NCBI GenBank assembly: GCA_017644045.1
Contig: JAEPMI010000010.1
Coordinates: forward strand, 124,001 to 188,000
Reading direction: 5' to 3'
Source of the DNA: Deltaproteobacteria bacterium
GTDB taxonomy: Bacteria; Myxococcota_A; Polyangia; Polyangiales; Houyiibacteriaceae
DNA: 64,000 nucleotides
The notes below the pieces were generated by a model. The model did not search any database. It was not told the DNA's origin and saw nothing but the letters and a program-made list of their open reading frames with translations. Of the stretch, positions 39,631 through 48,190 are shown in pieces (the stretch's first letter is position 1; each line of letters opens with the position of its first letter). The translations under genes and the position numbers were made by a program.

Positions 39631-39735
39631 GGCGGTTGCCCGGGTCTCGTGGGAAGACCGGTGGGGTCGGCCGTGCTGCCTCCGTCGTTCTTCGTTCGTC
39701 GCTCGGGTTCTTCCGCGAGGGAACGGAACGAAGAC

Positions 39736-42099
39736 ATGCAGACAATGGAGACCCCGGCACGCGCCGGTGGAATGCGGATCCGTAAGCGCGACGGGTCCGA
39801 GGCGACGATCGAAGTCGGAGCCATCGTGGCGGTGGTGCGACGGGCGGCCGAGGGGCTGGACCACGTCGACCCCGACCTGGTGGCCGTGCGCACCATCGCT
39901 GGCCTCCACGACGGAGCGACCACCCGTGAGCTCGACGAGCTCTCGATTCGCGTCGCGGCCTCGCTGACCACCGAAGCGCCCGAGTACGACGAGCTCGCGG
40001 CGCGACTGCTGGCTCGCTTCATCGACGAAGAGCTCGGCGCCCAGGGGCTCGGTGAGTTCACCGCGTCGATCGCCCGCGGCCGTGAGCTCGGTCTGATCGG
40101 CGACCGGCTCCACGAACGAACGAAGCGGGAAGGTGCAGCGCTCGACGCGATGCTCGACCGCACCCACGACGGCCGCTTCCGCTACTTCGGGCTACGGACG
40201 GTCTACGACCGCTACCTCCTGCGCCACCCGAAGACCCGAGAGGTGATCGAGGGGCCGCAGCACTTCTTCTTGCGCGTCGCGAGCGCGCTGACCGAGAGCC
40301 TCGAGGAGACCGGGGCGCTCTACACCACGCTGGCCACCCTCTCCTACCTGCCCAGCTCCCCCACCCTCTTCAACGCGGGAACGCAACACGAGCAGCTCTC
40401 GAGCTGCTTTCTCTTGGACTCGCCCTCCGACACGCTCGAGGCCATCTACGACCGCTACCGCGACGTGGCGATGCTCTCGAAGTTCTCCGGTGGCATCGGC
40501 ATGGCGTTCCACCGGGTGCGCTCGCGCGGCTCGCTGATCAAGAGCACGAACGGCCAGTCGAACGGCATCGTCCCCTGGCTCAAGACCCTCGACAGCTCGG
40601 TCGCGGCCGTGAACCAGGGCGGGAAGCGCAAGGGTGCGTGCTGCGTCTACCTCGAGCCCTGGCACGCGGACATCGAGGCCTTCCTCGAGCTGCGCGACAA
40701 CACGGGCGACGAGGCCCAGCGCACCCACAACCTGAACCTGGCGAACTGGATCCCCGACCTCTTCATGCGACGCGTGGAAGCGGACGCGAGCTGGTCGCTC
40801 TTCGATCCCGCCGACGTGCCCGAGCTCCCGGATCGCCATGGCGAGGCGTTCGAGGCGGCGTACGTCGCAGCCGAGGAGGGCGGACTCGCGCGCAAGACGC
40901 TCCCGGCGCGGGAGCTCTATCGGCGCATGATGCGCACGCTCGCCCAGACCGGAAACGGCTGGATGACCTTCAAGGACCGCGCGAACGCGACCTGCAACCA
41001 GACCGCGGAAGACGGTCGGGTGGTGCACCTCTCGAACCTCTGCACCGAGATCCTCGAGGTGAGCACCGAGGCCGAGACGGCGGTCTGCAACCTCGGCTCG
41101 ATCAACCTCGCGGCGCACCTCGATGGTGAGGGCGTCGACGTCGATCGTCTGCGCGCCACGGTCCGAACGGCGGTGCGGCAGCTCGACCGGGTGATCGACC
41201 TGAACCTCTATCCGATCGACGGGGCGGAGCGCTCCAACGAGCGCTGGCGCCCGATCGGCCTCGGCGTGATGGGCCTGCAGGACGTGTTCTTCCGTCTCGG
41301 CCTGCCCTTCGACGACCCACGAGCCATCGAGCTCTCCGCGACCCTCGCCGAGGAGATCTACCTCACGGCGCTCGAGGAGAGCGTCGCGCTCGCCAAGGCG
41401 CACGGACCGCACGAAGCGTTCCCCCATACCCGCGCGGCGCGCGGTCAGCTCCAACCGGAGCTCTGGGGGGTGCAGGCACGCCAGGCCGCTCGCTACGACA
41501 CGGTCCGCGCGGCGGTCATGGCGCACGGGCTTCGCAACTCGCTGCTGATCGCCATCGCACCCACGGCGACCATCGCGTCCATCGCCGGTTGCTACGAGTG
41601 CATCGAGCCGCAGGTCTCGAACCTCTTCAAGCGCGAGACGCTCAGCGGCGAGTTCCTCTTGCTCAACCGCCATCTGGTGCTCGAGCTGCGAAGCCGCGGC
41701 ATGTGGACGCCGGGCATCCGTCAGCGGTTGCTCGCCGCGGAAGGGTCGGTGCAAGGGCTCGCCGAGCTGCCCGAGGAGATCCGCCGCCTCTACCGCACCG
41801 CCTGGGAGCTGAAGCAGAAGGCGCTCATCGACCACGCCGCGGCGCGCGGGCCCTTCATCGACCAGAGCCAGTCACTCAACCTCTTCATGGAGAGCCCGGA
41901 GGTCGGCGCGCTCTCGTCGATGTACATGTACGCCTTCAAACGCGGATTGAAGACGACCTACTACCTGCGGTCCCGACCGGCGACGAGCATCGCGAGGACG
42001 AGCGCGGAGTCCCATGAGGGCGCGGACGCCGATGCGGCCGCCCAGGCCAAGCTGCTCTGCTCCCTCGAGAATCCCGAGATCTGCGAGGCCTGCCAATGA
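39736..42099 (+). CDS. nrdA: Ribonucleotide reductase class I, alpha (large) subunit
   Basis: Reduces ribonucleotides to deoxyribonucleotides together with NrdB. The 787-residue protein has an N-terminal ATP-cone-like region (RIRKRDGSEATIEVGAI), the catalytic set Cys224 (SSCFLLDS), Asn434/Cys436/Glu438 (SNLCTEIL) and Cys451 (VCNLGSINL), the radical-relay tyrosines in TTYYLRSRPA, and a C-terminal redox pair CEAC. The ATG at 39736 is chosen over a GTG at 39649, which would start inside the leader. It lies behind a cobalamin riboswitch and overlaps nrdB by 4 bases. Confidence 0.97.
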   Translation: MQTMETPARAGGMRIRKRDGSEATIEVGAIVAVVRRAAEGLDHVDPDLVAVRTIAGLHDGATTRELDELSIRVAASLTTEAPEYDELAARLLARFIDEELGAQGLGEFTASIARGRELGLIGDRLHERTKREGAALDAMLDRTHDGRFRYFGLRTVYDRYLLRHPKTREVIEGPQHFFLRVASALTESLEETGALYTTLATLSYLPSSPTLFNAGTQHEQLSSCFLLDSPSDTLEAIYDRYRDVAMLSKFSGGIGMAFHRVRSRGSLIKSTNGQSNGIVPWLKTLDSSVAAVNQGGKRKGACCVYLEPWHADIEAFLELRDNTGDEAQRTHNLNLANWIPDLFMRRVEADASWSLFDPADVPELPDRHGEAFEAAYVAAEEGGLARKTLPARELYRRMMRTLAQTGNGWMTFKDRANATCNQTAEDGRVVHLSNLCTEILEVSTEAETAVCNLGSINLAAHLDGEGVDVDRLRATVRTAVRQLDRVIDLNLYPIDGAERSNERWRPIGLGVMGLQDVFFRLGLPFDDPRAIELSATLAEEIYLTALEESVALAKAHGPHEAFPHTRAARGQLQPELWGVQARQAARYDTVRAAVMAHGLRNSLLIAIAPTATIASIAGCYECIEPQVSNLFKRETLSGEFLLLNRHLVLELRSRGMWTPGIRQRLLAAEGSVQGLAELPEEIRRLYRTAWELKQKALIDHAAARGPFIDQSQSLNLFMESPEVGALSSMYMYAFKRGLKTTYYLRSRPATSIARTSAESHEGADADAAAQAKLLCSLENPEICEACQ

Positions 42100-43139
42100 G
42101 CCGCGTGACCGGCCGAGCGCGCCCGGTGAGCCGGCGCGGCAAGCTCCTCGACCCGGGGCTCGAGCTGACCCTGCGACCGATGGCGTACCCGCAGTTCTAC
42201 GAGATGTACCGGAACGCCATCCGCAACACCTGGACCGTGGAGGAGGTGGACTTCTCGACCGACCTCTCGGACCTCTACACGAAGATGACGCCCGGTGACC
42301 GGCACCTGGTGGAGCGGTTGGTCGCGTTCTTCGCGACCGGCGACTCCATCGTCGCCAACAACCTGGTGCTCAACCTGTACAAGCACCTGAACGCGCCCGA
42401 GGCGCGCATGTACCTCTCGCGCCAGCTCTACGAAGAGGCGCTGCACGTGCAGTTCTACCTGACGCTGCTCGACACCTACATGCCCTCGCCGGACCAGCGA
42501 GCCGAGGCGTTCGCCGCGGTGGAGCACATCCCGTCCGTGCGGCGAAAAGCAGCGTTCTGCTCCAAGTGGATGGACAGCATCGCCGACCTCGACTCGCTCG
42601 AGACCGACGAGCAGCGGCGCGGCTTCTTGCTCAACCTCATCTGCTTCGCCGCCTGCATCGAGGGGCTCTTCTTCTTCGCGGCGTTCGCGTACGTGTACTA
42701 CCTGCGCTCGCGGGGACTGCTGCACGGGCTCGCCGCGGGGACCAACTGGGTCTTCCGTGACGAGAGCGCGCACATGGCCTTCGCGTTCGAAGCCGTGAAG
42801 ACGATCCGATCCGAGCAGCCGCACCTCTTCGACGAAGACCTCGAAGCCTCCGTCATCGAGATGATGGTCGACGCGATCGAGTGCGAGGTGCAGTTCGCCG
42901 AAGACCTCCTGAGCGAGGGCGTCATCGGACTCTCGCTCGAAGACGTCCGGCAGTACCTGGAGCACTGCGCGGACCAACGCCTCGCCATGCTCGGGATGAA
43001 GCCACGCTGGGGATCGAAGAACCCCTTCCCCTTCATGGCGCTACAGGACGTGCAGGAGGTCGCGAACTTCTTCGAGCGACGGGTCTCCGCCTACCAGATG
43101 GGCGTGACCGGCGACGTCACCTTCGACGCCGACTTCTGA
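42096..43139 (+). CDS. nrdB: Ribonucleotide reductase class I, beta (small) subunit
   Basis: The 347-residue diiron or dimetal radical subunit. Metal ligands and the radical tyrosine line up: an acidic residue in VDFSTDL, Glu114-x2-His117 with Tyr121 four residues later (EALHVQFY), a Glu in CIEGLFFF, and Glu-x2-His in DESAHMAF. With Tyr121 present it should use a tyrosyl radical. It starts at an ATG overlapping the nrdA stop and is therefore under the same cobalamin riboswitch. A perfect hairpin at 43146-43180 follows. Confidence 0.96.
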   Translation: MSRVTGRARPVSRRGKLLDPGLELTLRPMAYPQFYEMYRNAIRNTWTVEEVDFSTDLSDLYTKMTPGDRHLVERLVAFFATGDSIVANNLVLNLYKHLNAPEARMYLSRQLYEEALHVQFYLTLLDTYMPSPDQRAEAFAAVEHIPSVRRKAAFCSKWMDSIADLDSLETDEQRRGFLLNLICFAACIEGLFFFAAFAYVYYLRSRGLLHGLAAGTNWVFRDESAHMAFAFEAVKTIRSEQPHLFDEDLEASVIEMMVDAIECEVQFAEDLLSEGVIGLSLEDVRQYLEHCADQRLAMLGMKPRWGSKNPFPFMALQDVQEVANFFERRVSAYQMGVTGDVTFDADF

Positions 43140-43145
43140 GTGAAG

Positions 43146-43180
43146 CGACCGCGGGTTGCGAGCATGGGAGCCCGCGGTCG
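43146..43180. terminator. Bidirectional terminator between nrdB and moeB
   Basis: Perfect ten-base arms CGACCGCGGG (43146-43155) and CCCGCGGTCG (43171-43180) with a 15-base loop fill the 46-base gap between the two convergent genes. No T-run, but the stem is very stable. Confidence 0.6.
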
Positions 43181-43185
43181 ACTGC

Positions 43186-44349
43186 TCATGCGGCGCAGAA
43201 GCCTTCGTAGTCGATGTACTCGGTGATGGTCGGCTTCTCGCCGCAGACCACGCACTCCGGGTCCTTCGGGAGCTTGAAGGTGCGGACCTTCATCTGGAGC
43301 GAGTCGTACTGGAGCAGACGACCGACGAGCGGCTCGCCCTGACCGAGGAGGATCTTGATCGCCTCGGTGGCCTGGATGGTCCCGATGACGCCAGGCAGCA
43401 CACCGAGCACACCGGCCTCGGCGCAGCTCGGCGCGAGGTGCGCCGGCGGCGGCTCCGGGTAGAGGCAGCGGTAGCAGGGGCCCTGCTTCGGCCAGAAGGT
43501 CGTGACCTGACCGTCGAAGCGGAAGATGGACCCATGGACGACCGGGATGTCCTTCCACACGCTCGCGTCGTTCACGAGGTAGCGGGTCGGGAAGTTGTCG
43601 AGGCCGTCGACGATGACGTCCCAGTCCTGGTCGAAGATGCGGTCGATGTTCTCGCTGGTGAGCCGCTCCTCGAAGGGGATGACGGTCACATCCGGGTTCA
43701 GGTCGGCGATGCGTGCGGCGCCGCTCTGCACCTTGGACTTGCCGACCTGACTGCGGCCGTGGAGCACCTGTCGCTGCAGATTGGACTCATCGACGACGTC
43801 GCCATCGATCACCCCGAGCGTGCCGACGCCGGCCGCCGCGAGGTAGAGCGCGGCCGGGCTGCCGAGACCGCCCGCGCCGAGCAGGAGGACCCGGCCTTGG
43901 AGCAGCTTGGCCTGCCCCTTCTCTCCAACCTCCGGGAGCAGCAGGTGCCGGCTGTAGCGGTTCAGCTGCTCGTCGGTGAAGGCGAAGGGCTTGGTGGTCG
44001 GAAACCCGCGGTCCTTCCAGTCGTTGAAGCCGGGGTTGGCGCTCTCGACCTTCGTGTAGCCGAGGTCCTGGAGGACCTTGGCGGCGAAGGCGCTGCGGAC
44101 ACCGCCGGCGCAGTACGTGACGATGGTCGCGTCCTTCTTCGGGAGGCGGCTGGCCGCCTGCATCTCGAGGAACCCCCGCGGGACGTGCACCGCGTCGGGG
44201 ATGTGCCCCTGCCGCCACTCGTCCTTTTCGCGAACGTCGACGAGCGTGAGCTCTTCGCCGCCCTCGATGCGGGCGTTCAGATCGTCCAGGGAGACCTGCT
44301 TGATCGAGGCCTTGATGCTCTGGAGCATGTCCGAATAGGTCTGTGCCAT
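43186..44349 (-). CDS. moeB: Rhodanese-MoeB/ThiF fusion (sulphur carrier adenylyltransferase)
   Basis: A 387-residue E1-like enzyme that adenylates the C-terminus of a MoaD- or ThiS-like sulphur carrier. The N-terminal rhodanese domain (residues 15-118) has its active Cys80 in VTYCAGGVRS and could pass sulphur on directly. The ThiF/MoeB domain starts near 125 with NRYSRHLLLPEVG, the ATP loop LGAGGLGSP (157-165), the DGDVVDESNLQRQ motif and two CxxC zinc pairs (CYRC, CVVC). In most fusions the rhodanese is at the C-terminus; here it is first. Molybdopterin, thiamine or cysteine synthesis are all possible; no carrier gene is adjacent. Confidence 0.9.
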   Translation of the reverse strand: MAQTYSDMLQSIKASIKQVSLDDLNARIEGGEELTLVDVREKDEWRQGHIPDAVHVPRGFLEMQAASRLPKKDATIVTYCAGGVRSAFAAKVLQDLGYTKVESANPGFNDWKDRGFPTTKPFAFTDEQLNRYSRHLLLPEVGEKGQAKLLQGRVLLLGAGGLGSPAALYLAAAGVGTLGVIDGDVVDESNLQRQVLHGRSQVGKSKVQSGAARIADLNPDVTVIPFEERLTSENIDRIFDQDWDVIVDGLDNFPTRYLVNDASVWKDIPVVHGSIFRFDGQVTTFWPKQGPCYRCLYPEPPPAHLAPSCAEAGVLGVLPGVIGTIQATEAIKILLGQGEPLVGRLLQYDSLQMKVRTFKLPKDPECVVCGEKPTITEYIDYEGFCAA

Positions 44350-44370
44350 CGCGCCTTTTCCTACCTCTCA

Positions 44371-44396
44371 GCTCGGGAACAACCGTCTACCCGAGC
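44371..44396 (-). terminator. Hairpin downstream of the threonine ammonia-lyase gene
   Basis: GCTCGGG (44371-44377) and CCCGAGC (44390-44396) pair over a 12-base loop. A second inverted repeat, TTCCATCG/CGATGGAA, is at 44399-44422, next to a short ATGGA-ATGGA-ATGGA direct repeat. Both lie in the 199-base gap between the two minus-strand genes. They may end the upstream transcript or lie in the moeB leader. Confidence 0.4.
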
Positions 44397-44548
44397 GGTT
44401 CCATCGACAATGGACGATGGAAGATGGAAGACCCGTTTCCCGACGTCAAGGATGAGGGACAGTTACGAGAGGTCGGTCGCGACTCGAGTCCGGCCGAGGC
44501 GGCATCGCGAGCCGACGTGATTCGCGGCGGGGCGCGCGTGACGTCGAC

Positions 44549-45622
44549 TCACTCGGCCTCCGACTCTGAGTCCGACTCTGACTCTGACTCCGACGCCGAC
44601 TCTGCCCCTGACTCCGCTGCGGCGAGAGGCTGGGCGGGGCCGGTGATCTTGGCGCGTAGCGGGTCCGACTCGCCCGCCATCACCGCGCGCCAGACGCGCT
44701 CGTCGACGTTCTTGCCAGTCACCACGACCACGGTCGCTGGTCCCGCGGCGGGTGGGTTCGCCATCAGATGCGCGATCGCGACCGCCGAGCTGCCTTCGAT
44801 GCGCAGGCCGAGCTTCGCGCCCGCGAAGCGCATCGCCTCGGCGATGGCCGCTTCGCTCACGAGATGCATCTGAACCCCAGCCGCCTTTGCACGCTCGACC
44901 GACCCGGCGGCGACGCCCCCCTCGAGCCCCTCCGCGAACGTCGGTTCCGAGTCCCAGGTCTCGTAGGCTCTCCCGTCCACGAGCGAGCGAGTCATCGCCG
45001 GCGAAGCCTCGCTCTGGACCCCGACCAGCTTGGCCTTCTCTCCCATGTGGCAAGCCGCGGCGGCGATCCCGGCGAGCAGTCCGCCCCCGCCGACGGGGAT
45101 CACGAACGTGCCGACATCGGTGAGCTGGCCGAAGATCTCCGCGGCGAGCGTGCCCCCGTTGCCGGCCGCCACCCACGGGTCGTCGTAAGGGGAGACGAAG
45201 ACCTCACCGGTGTTGGCCACGGCGGCTCGTGCACGCGCCTCGGCCGCATCGTACCCGGGCTCGTCCATGACTTCGACGCGCGCACCGAAGCGCGCGATCC
45301 CTTCTCGCTTCACCATCGGCGCGTCGCGCGGCACGAAGACCCTTGCCTCGACACCGAGCGCCCGTGCCGCGAACGCGACGCCGAGCCCGTGGTTCCCAGC
45401 GGACGCGGCGACGACGCCTTTCGCCCGCTCTTCGGGCGCGAGCGCGGCGAGTCGCGCGAGCGCGCCGCGCACCTTGAACGAGCCCGTCTTCTGCTCGCTC
45501 TCGAGCTTCAGCCACACGTTCGGTCCGAGCTGCGATGCCGGGACCAGCGCGGTTCGCACCGCGTGCGCCCCCACCGCTCGACTCGCCGCCTCCAGATGCT
45601 CCCGCTCGATCGCCCAGCTCAT
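44549..45622 (-). CDS. Threonine ammonia-lyase / serine-threonine dehydratase with acidic repeat tail
   Basis: A fold-type II PLP enzyme that deaminates threonine (or serine) to the 2-keto acid and ammonia. The PLP lysine is Lys50 in KTGSFKVRGA, ASAGNHG (73-79) holds the substrate and the phosphate loop is VGGGGLLAG. It lacks the C-terminal ACT-like regulatory domain of biosynthetic IlvA, so a catabolic or racemase-like role is possible. The last 20 or so residues are an odd Ser/Glu repeat (SESESESDSESE), coded by repeated TCCGACTCTGAC-like DNA at 44555-44605. Start ATG 45622. Confidence 0.88.
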   Translation of the reverse strand: MSWAIEREHLEAASRAVGAHAVRTALVPASQLGPNVWLKLESEQKTGSFKVRGALARLAALAPEERAKGVVAASAGNHGLGVAFAARALGVEARVFVPRDAPMVKREGIARFGARVEVMDEPGYDAAEARARAAVANTGEVFVSPYDDPWVAAGNGGTLAAEIFGQLTDVGTFVIPVGGGGLLAGIAAAACHMGEKAKLVGVQSEASPAMTRSLVDGRAYETWDSEPTFAEGLEGGVAAGSVERAKAAGVQMHLVSEAAIAEAMRFAGAKLGLRIEGSSAVAIAHLMANPPAAGPATVVVVTGKNVDERVWRAVMAGESDPLRAKITGPAQPLAAAESGAESASESESESDSESEAE

Positions 45623-45658
45623 GGGAAGGAGGCTATCGCGGATCGAGGAGGTTCAGCG

Positions 45659-45674
45659 GTCCCCGATGGGGGAC
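45659..45674. terminator. Short hairpin upstream of the lyase gene
   Basis: GTCCCC and GGGGAC around GATG. Located between the sigma factor gene and the lyase gene, both on the minus strand. It may act with the nearby inverted repeat to end the sigma transcript. Confidence 0.35.
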
Positions 45675-45720
45675 GCTCACCATTGAACTCGAGTTGGGTT
45701 GGGAACGCCCTGTGTTTGTG

Positions 45721-45747
45721 GGGGATCCGGGAGGGGGGAGTGTCCCC
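45721..45747. repeat. Left copy of inverted repeat flanking the sigma factor gene
   Basis: This 27-base sequence, starting GGGGATC and ending AGTGTCCCC, matches the complement of 46604-46630 at 26 of 27 positions. It also forms its own small hairpin (GGGGG-AGTGT-CCCCC, 45734-45748), lying 22 bases past the sigma factor stop. See the matching right copy. Confidence 0.85.
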
Positions 45748-45769
45748 CGGGTGTGAAGGGGGCGCCCGG

Positions 45770-46312
45770 TCAGGCGGCGGCGGGGAGGTAGCCTTCCTCG
45801 ATGGCGTAGTCGCGGAGCTGGGCGCTCAGGAGACGCCGGCCGCGGTGGAGGCGGCTCATGATGGTGCCGACGGGGCAACCCACGGTCTTCGCGGCGTCCT
45901 TGTAGGACTGGCCGCCGATGTCGACGAGCTCGATGGCCTGGCGGAACGTGTCGGGGAGCGCGGCGAGGGCTTCCTTGACCTCGTCGCCGAGCGCCTGCTC
46001 GGTCGCTGCCGGCTCGCGCCAGAAGGGGTCGGGCACCCGCTCGCGGTGCACCTGCGTGAGGATCTCCCGCTCGCGCTTCTTGCGGCGGTAGCCGTTCACG
46101 AAGGTGTTGAAGAGGATCCGGTGCATCCACGCTCGGACGTTCGTCCCCTCCTCGAAGCGGTCCCAGAAAGCCCAGGCGCGCGCCATGGCCTCCTGGAGGA
46201 CGTCGTCCGCATCGGCAGGACTTCGGGTCAGGCGCATCGCGGCTCCGTAGAGCTCGTCCAGATGGGGAGCGATGGTGCGTTCGAACCTCATGCGAGCGGC
46301 GTGTGTGTGCAT
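45770..46312 (-). CDS. ECF-type RNA polymerase sigma factor
   Basis: A 180-residue sigma-70 family factor with regions 2 and 4 only. Region 2 is seen in LYGAAMRLTRSPADADDVLQEAMARAW and NVRAWMHRILFNTFVNGYRR; region 4 in LPDTFRQAIELVDIGGQSYKDAA and VGTIMSRLHRGRRLL. It redirects RNA polymerase to a small promoter set. I start it at the ATG at 46312, which has GGGAGG ten bases upstream. The frame stays open upstream with a very basic stretch (RKRRKTKQKRKKR) and a TTG preceded by GGAGG, but codon use there is poor. No anti-sigma gene is adjacent. The gene sits between the two arms of an inverted repeat. Confidence 0.9.
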   Translation of the reverse strand: MHTHAARMRFERTIAPHLDELYGAAMRLTRSPADADDVLQEAMARAWAFWDRFEEGTNVRAWMHRILFNTFVNGYRRKKREREILTQVHRERVPDPFWREPAATEQALGDEVKEALAALPDTFRQAIELVDIGGQSYKDAAKTVGCPVGTIMSRLHRGRRLLSAQLRDYAIEEGYLPAAA

Positions 46313-46696
46313 CGAAACGGGACCTCCCAAGCCGGCCGGGTCCAGTGCCGGGCGGCTCGTGCCCATGCTTCGAAGCAATGCGGGTGCCAGGACGCGCTTC
46401 TTCCGCTTTTGCTTGGTTTTCCGTCGCTTCCGGGTCCGATTGGTCTGAGTCGCTGTCAAGTTGTCCTCCCTGGGCCACGGCGCCGTGTCAGGCTGTCGGC
46501 ACCAGTGGAATCGAGCATCCAGACCAGATGTGGCGATCCCATGGCGGACCCGAGGAGAGGTCACTCCCCACCCACGAAGAAACGATGGGCCCCCCAGAAT
46601 GATGGGGACACTCCCCCCTCCCTGATCCCCAACGTTTTGCGGGGGATCCGGACGGAAAATGAAAACGCTCGCGGCGCGCCCTCGTTTGAGGACGGC
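46313..46696. other. Gap between sigma factor gene and NAD(P)HX repair gene
   Basis: This 384-base stretch has lower GC in part (A/T-rich around 46385-46450 and 46640-46665) than the genes around it. It includes the sigma factor leader, the right inverted repeat copy (46604-46630) followed by a second GGGGGATCCGG (46641-46651), and CCCCACCC/GGGCCCCCC tracts. No gene with coding-like codon use found. Confidence 0.55.
46604..46630. repeat. Right copy of inverted repeat flanking the sigma factor gene
   Basis: Begins GGGGACACTCCCC and ends TGATCCCC; complementary to 45721-45747 with one mismatch. The two copies bracket 856 bases that contain the whole sigma factor gene and its leader. The GGGGACA head is also in the palindrome at 23977. 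Confidence 0.85.
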
Positions 46697-48190
46697 TCAG
46701 CGGAGCGTCGCGAGCGTGCCCGGCAACGCGTCCGCGAGCTCGCGCGCGAAGAGCCCCCGGTCGCCCACAGCCGCCCGCTCCCCCGCGCGCCCGTGCAGAT
46801 GCACCGCCGCCCAGGCCGCGTCGAAGGGCGACCGCCCTTCGCAGAGCATCGCCCCGCAGAGCCCGGCGAGCACGTCTCCACTCCCACCCACGCCCATCGC
46901 CGGAGTCCCGGCTGGGCTCACGCGAAGCCGCTCGCCATCTGCCACCACGGTCCGGGCCCCCTTCAGCACCACGACCTGGCCGCTCTTTTGGGCGATGCGC
47001 TCCGCCACCGCGAAACGGTCGACCTGCACGTCGGCCGTGGCGACTCCGAGCAGCCGCGCGGCCTCGCCCGGATGGGGCGTCAGCACGCGTGCGCCCGCAG
47101 CGTCCTTCAGCTCCGCCAGGTCCCCCGCGAACGCCGTCAGCGCGTCCGCGTCGAGCACCATCGGTCGCTCGCTCTCGAGGGCGAGCGCGCGCGAGAGCTC
47201 GAGCCCGTCGTCATCGGTTCCCAGCCCGGGCCCGACCACGACCGCCGTCGCCCGGTCGTCGACCATCGCCACGGCGTCCGCTGGGTCACCGAGAGGCGCA
47301 CTCATGATCTCCCAGAGCCGCTGGTCGATGCTCGGCGACCGCGTCGCCAACGTCACGAGCCCGGCACCGCCGCGCATCGCCCCGCGAGCGCACAGCAGCG
47401 CCGCGCCGGCCGTCCCGGGCGAGCCCGCGACCACGAAGACGTGCCCCGCCGTGCCCTTGTGCGCATCACCTGCGCGAGGTGCGATGACCCGAGCGAGGTC
47501 ATCGTCCTCGATCAGCGCACACACGGCATCGCGCGGTGGGGCCACGCCGATGGTGCCGAGCACCACCTCGCCCGCGTGCGCCACGGCCGGGTACTGCTGG
47601 AGCCCGCGCTTGTGCGCGCCGAAGGTCACCGTGAGCGCCGCGTGTGGGGCGACCCCGAGCACCTGACCCGTGTCCGCGTCGATGCCGCTCGGCAGGTCGA
47701 GCGACACGAGGGGACACGGCGCCGCGTCGAGCCGGCGCACCACCTCCGCGTAGGCTCCCTCGACCGGCCGATCGAGCCCGGTCCCGAAGAGCCCGTCCAC
47801 GAGCAGCGAGCCGCGAAGGTCCACTGCCCCGAAGTCCTCGGGAGCGACCTCGAGGAGCGAAGCGCCGTCGACCTCGCCGACCAGCGATCGGAGGGCCTCC
47901 AAGTTCGGCCTGGCGTCGCCGCCGATCTGCGAAGCATCGCTCGAGACCACCACGGCTCGCGGCGCGAAGCCGCGCACGATGAGCTGGCGCGCGATGACCC
48001 AGGCGTCGCCGCCGTTCTGCCCGCCGCCCCCGACGAGCACGACCTCGTTCAGTCGGTCCCCGAAGCGCGCGACGATCGCCTCCGTCGCCGCGATCCCGGC
48101 GTTCTCCATCAGGACGGCACCGGGCACGCCGCGCTCGATGGCGCGCTGGTCCATCGCCCGGACGGCTGCGCGTCCGAGAAGCGGGATCAC
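46697..48190 (-). CDS. nnrD: Bifunctional NAD(P)HX epimerase/dehydratase (NnrE-NnrD fusion)
   Basis: Repairs hydrated NADH and NADPH. The N-terminal epimerase domain (residues 1-210) has the YjeF_N hallmarks [16 protein letters not shown] and [13 protein letters not shown]. The C-terminal ribokinase-like dehydratase (about 225-497) has [38 protein letters not shown] and the catalytic [11 protein letters not shown]. At 497 residues it is a complete two-domain enzyme. GTG start at 48190 overlaps the pdxJ stop by 4 bases, so the two are coupled, a common pairing. Confidence 0.96.
   Translation of the reverse strand: MIPLLGRAAVRAMDQRAIERGVPGAVLMENAGIAATEAIVARFGDRLNEVVLVGGGGQNGGDAWVIARQLIVRGFAPRAVVVSSDASQIGGDARPNLEALRSLVGEVDGASLLEVAPEDFGAVDLRGSLLVDGLFGTGLDRPVEGAYAEVVRRLDAAPCPLVSLDLPSGIDADTGQVLGVAPHAALTVTFGAHKRGLQQYPAVAHAGEVVLGTIGVAPPRDAVCALIEDDDLARVIAPRAGDAHKGTAGHVFVVAGSPGTAGAALLCARGAMRGGAGLVTLATRSPSIDQRLWEIMSAPLGDPADAVAMVDDRATAVVVGPGLGTDDDGLELSRALALESERPMVLDADALTAFAGDLAELKDAAGARVLTPHPGEAARLLGVATADVQVDRFAVAERIAQKSGQVVVLKGARTVVADGERLRVSPAGTPAMGVGGSGDVLAGLCGAMLCEGRSPFDAAWAAVHLHGRAGERAAVGDRGLFARELADALPGTLATLR

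Noticed and set aside
39649-39735. GTG start of NrdA inside the leader
   Set aside because: It would lie in the riboswitch expression platform and add Arg/Ser-rich residues not typical of NrdA.
44399-44440. Palindrome and ATGGA repeats as a possible small RNA or tRNA remnant
   Set aside because: The structure is short, has no cloverleaf features and no promoter. Kept only as a note on the hairpins there.
45721-46630. Insertion sequence around the sigma factor gene
   Set aside because: No transposase and no target-site duplication seen; the inverted repeats are reported as repeats only.
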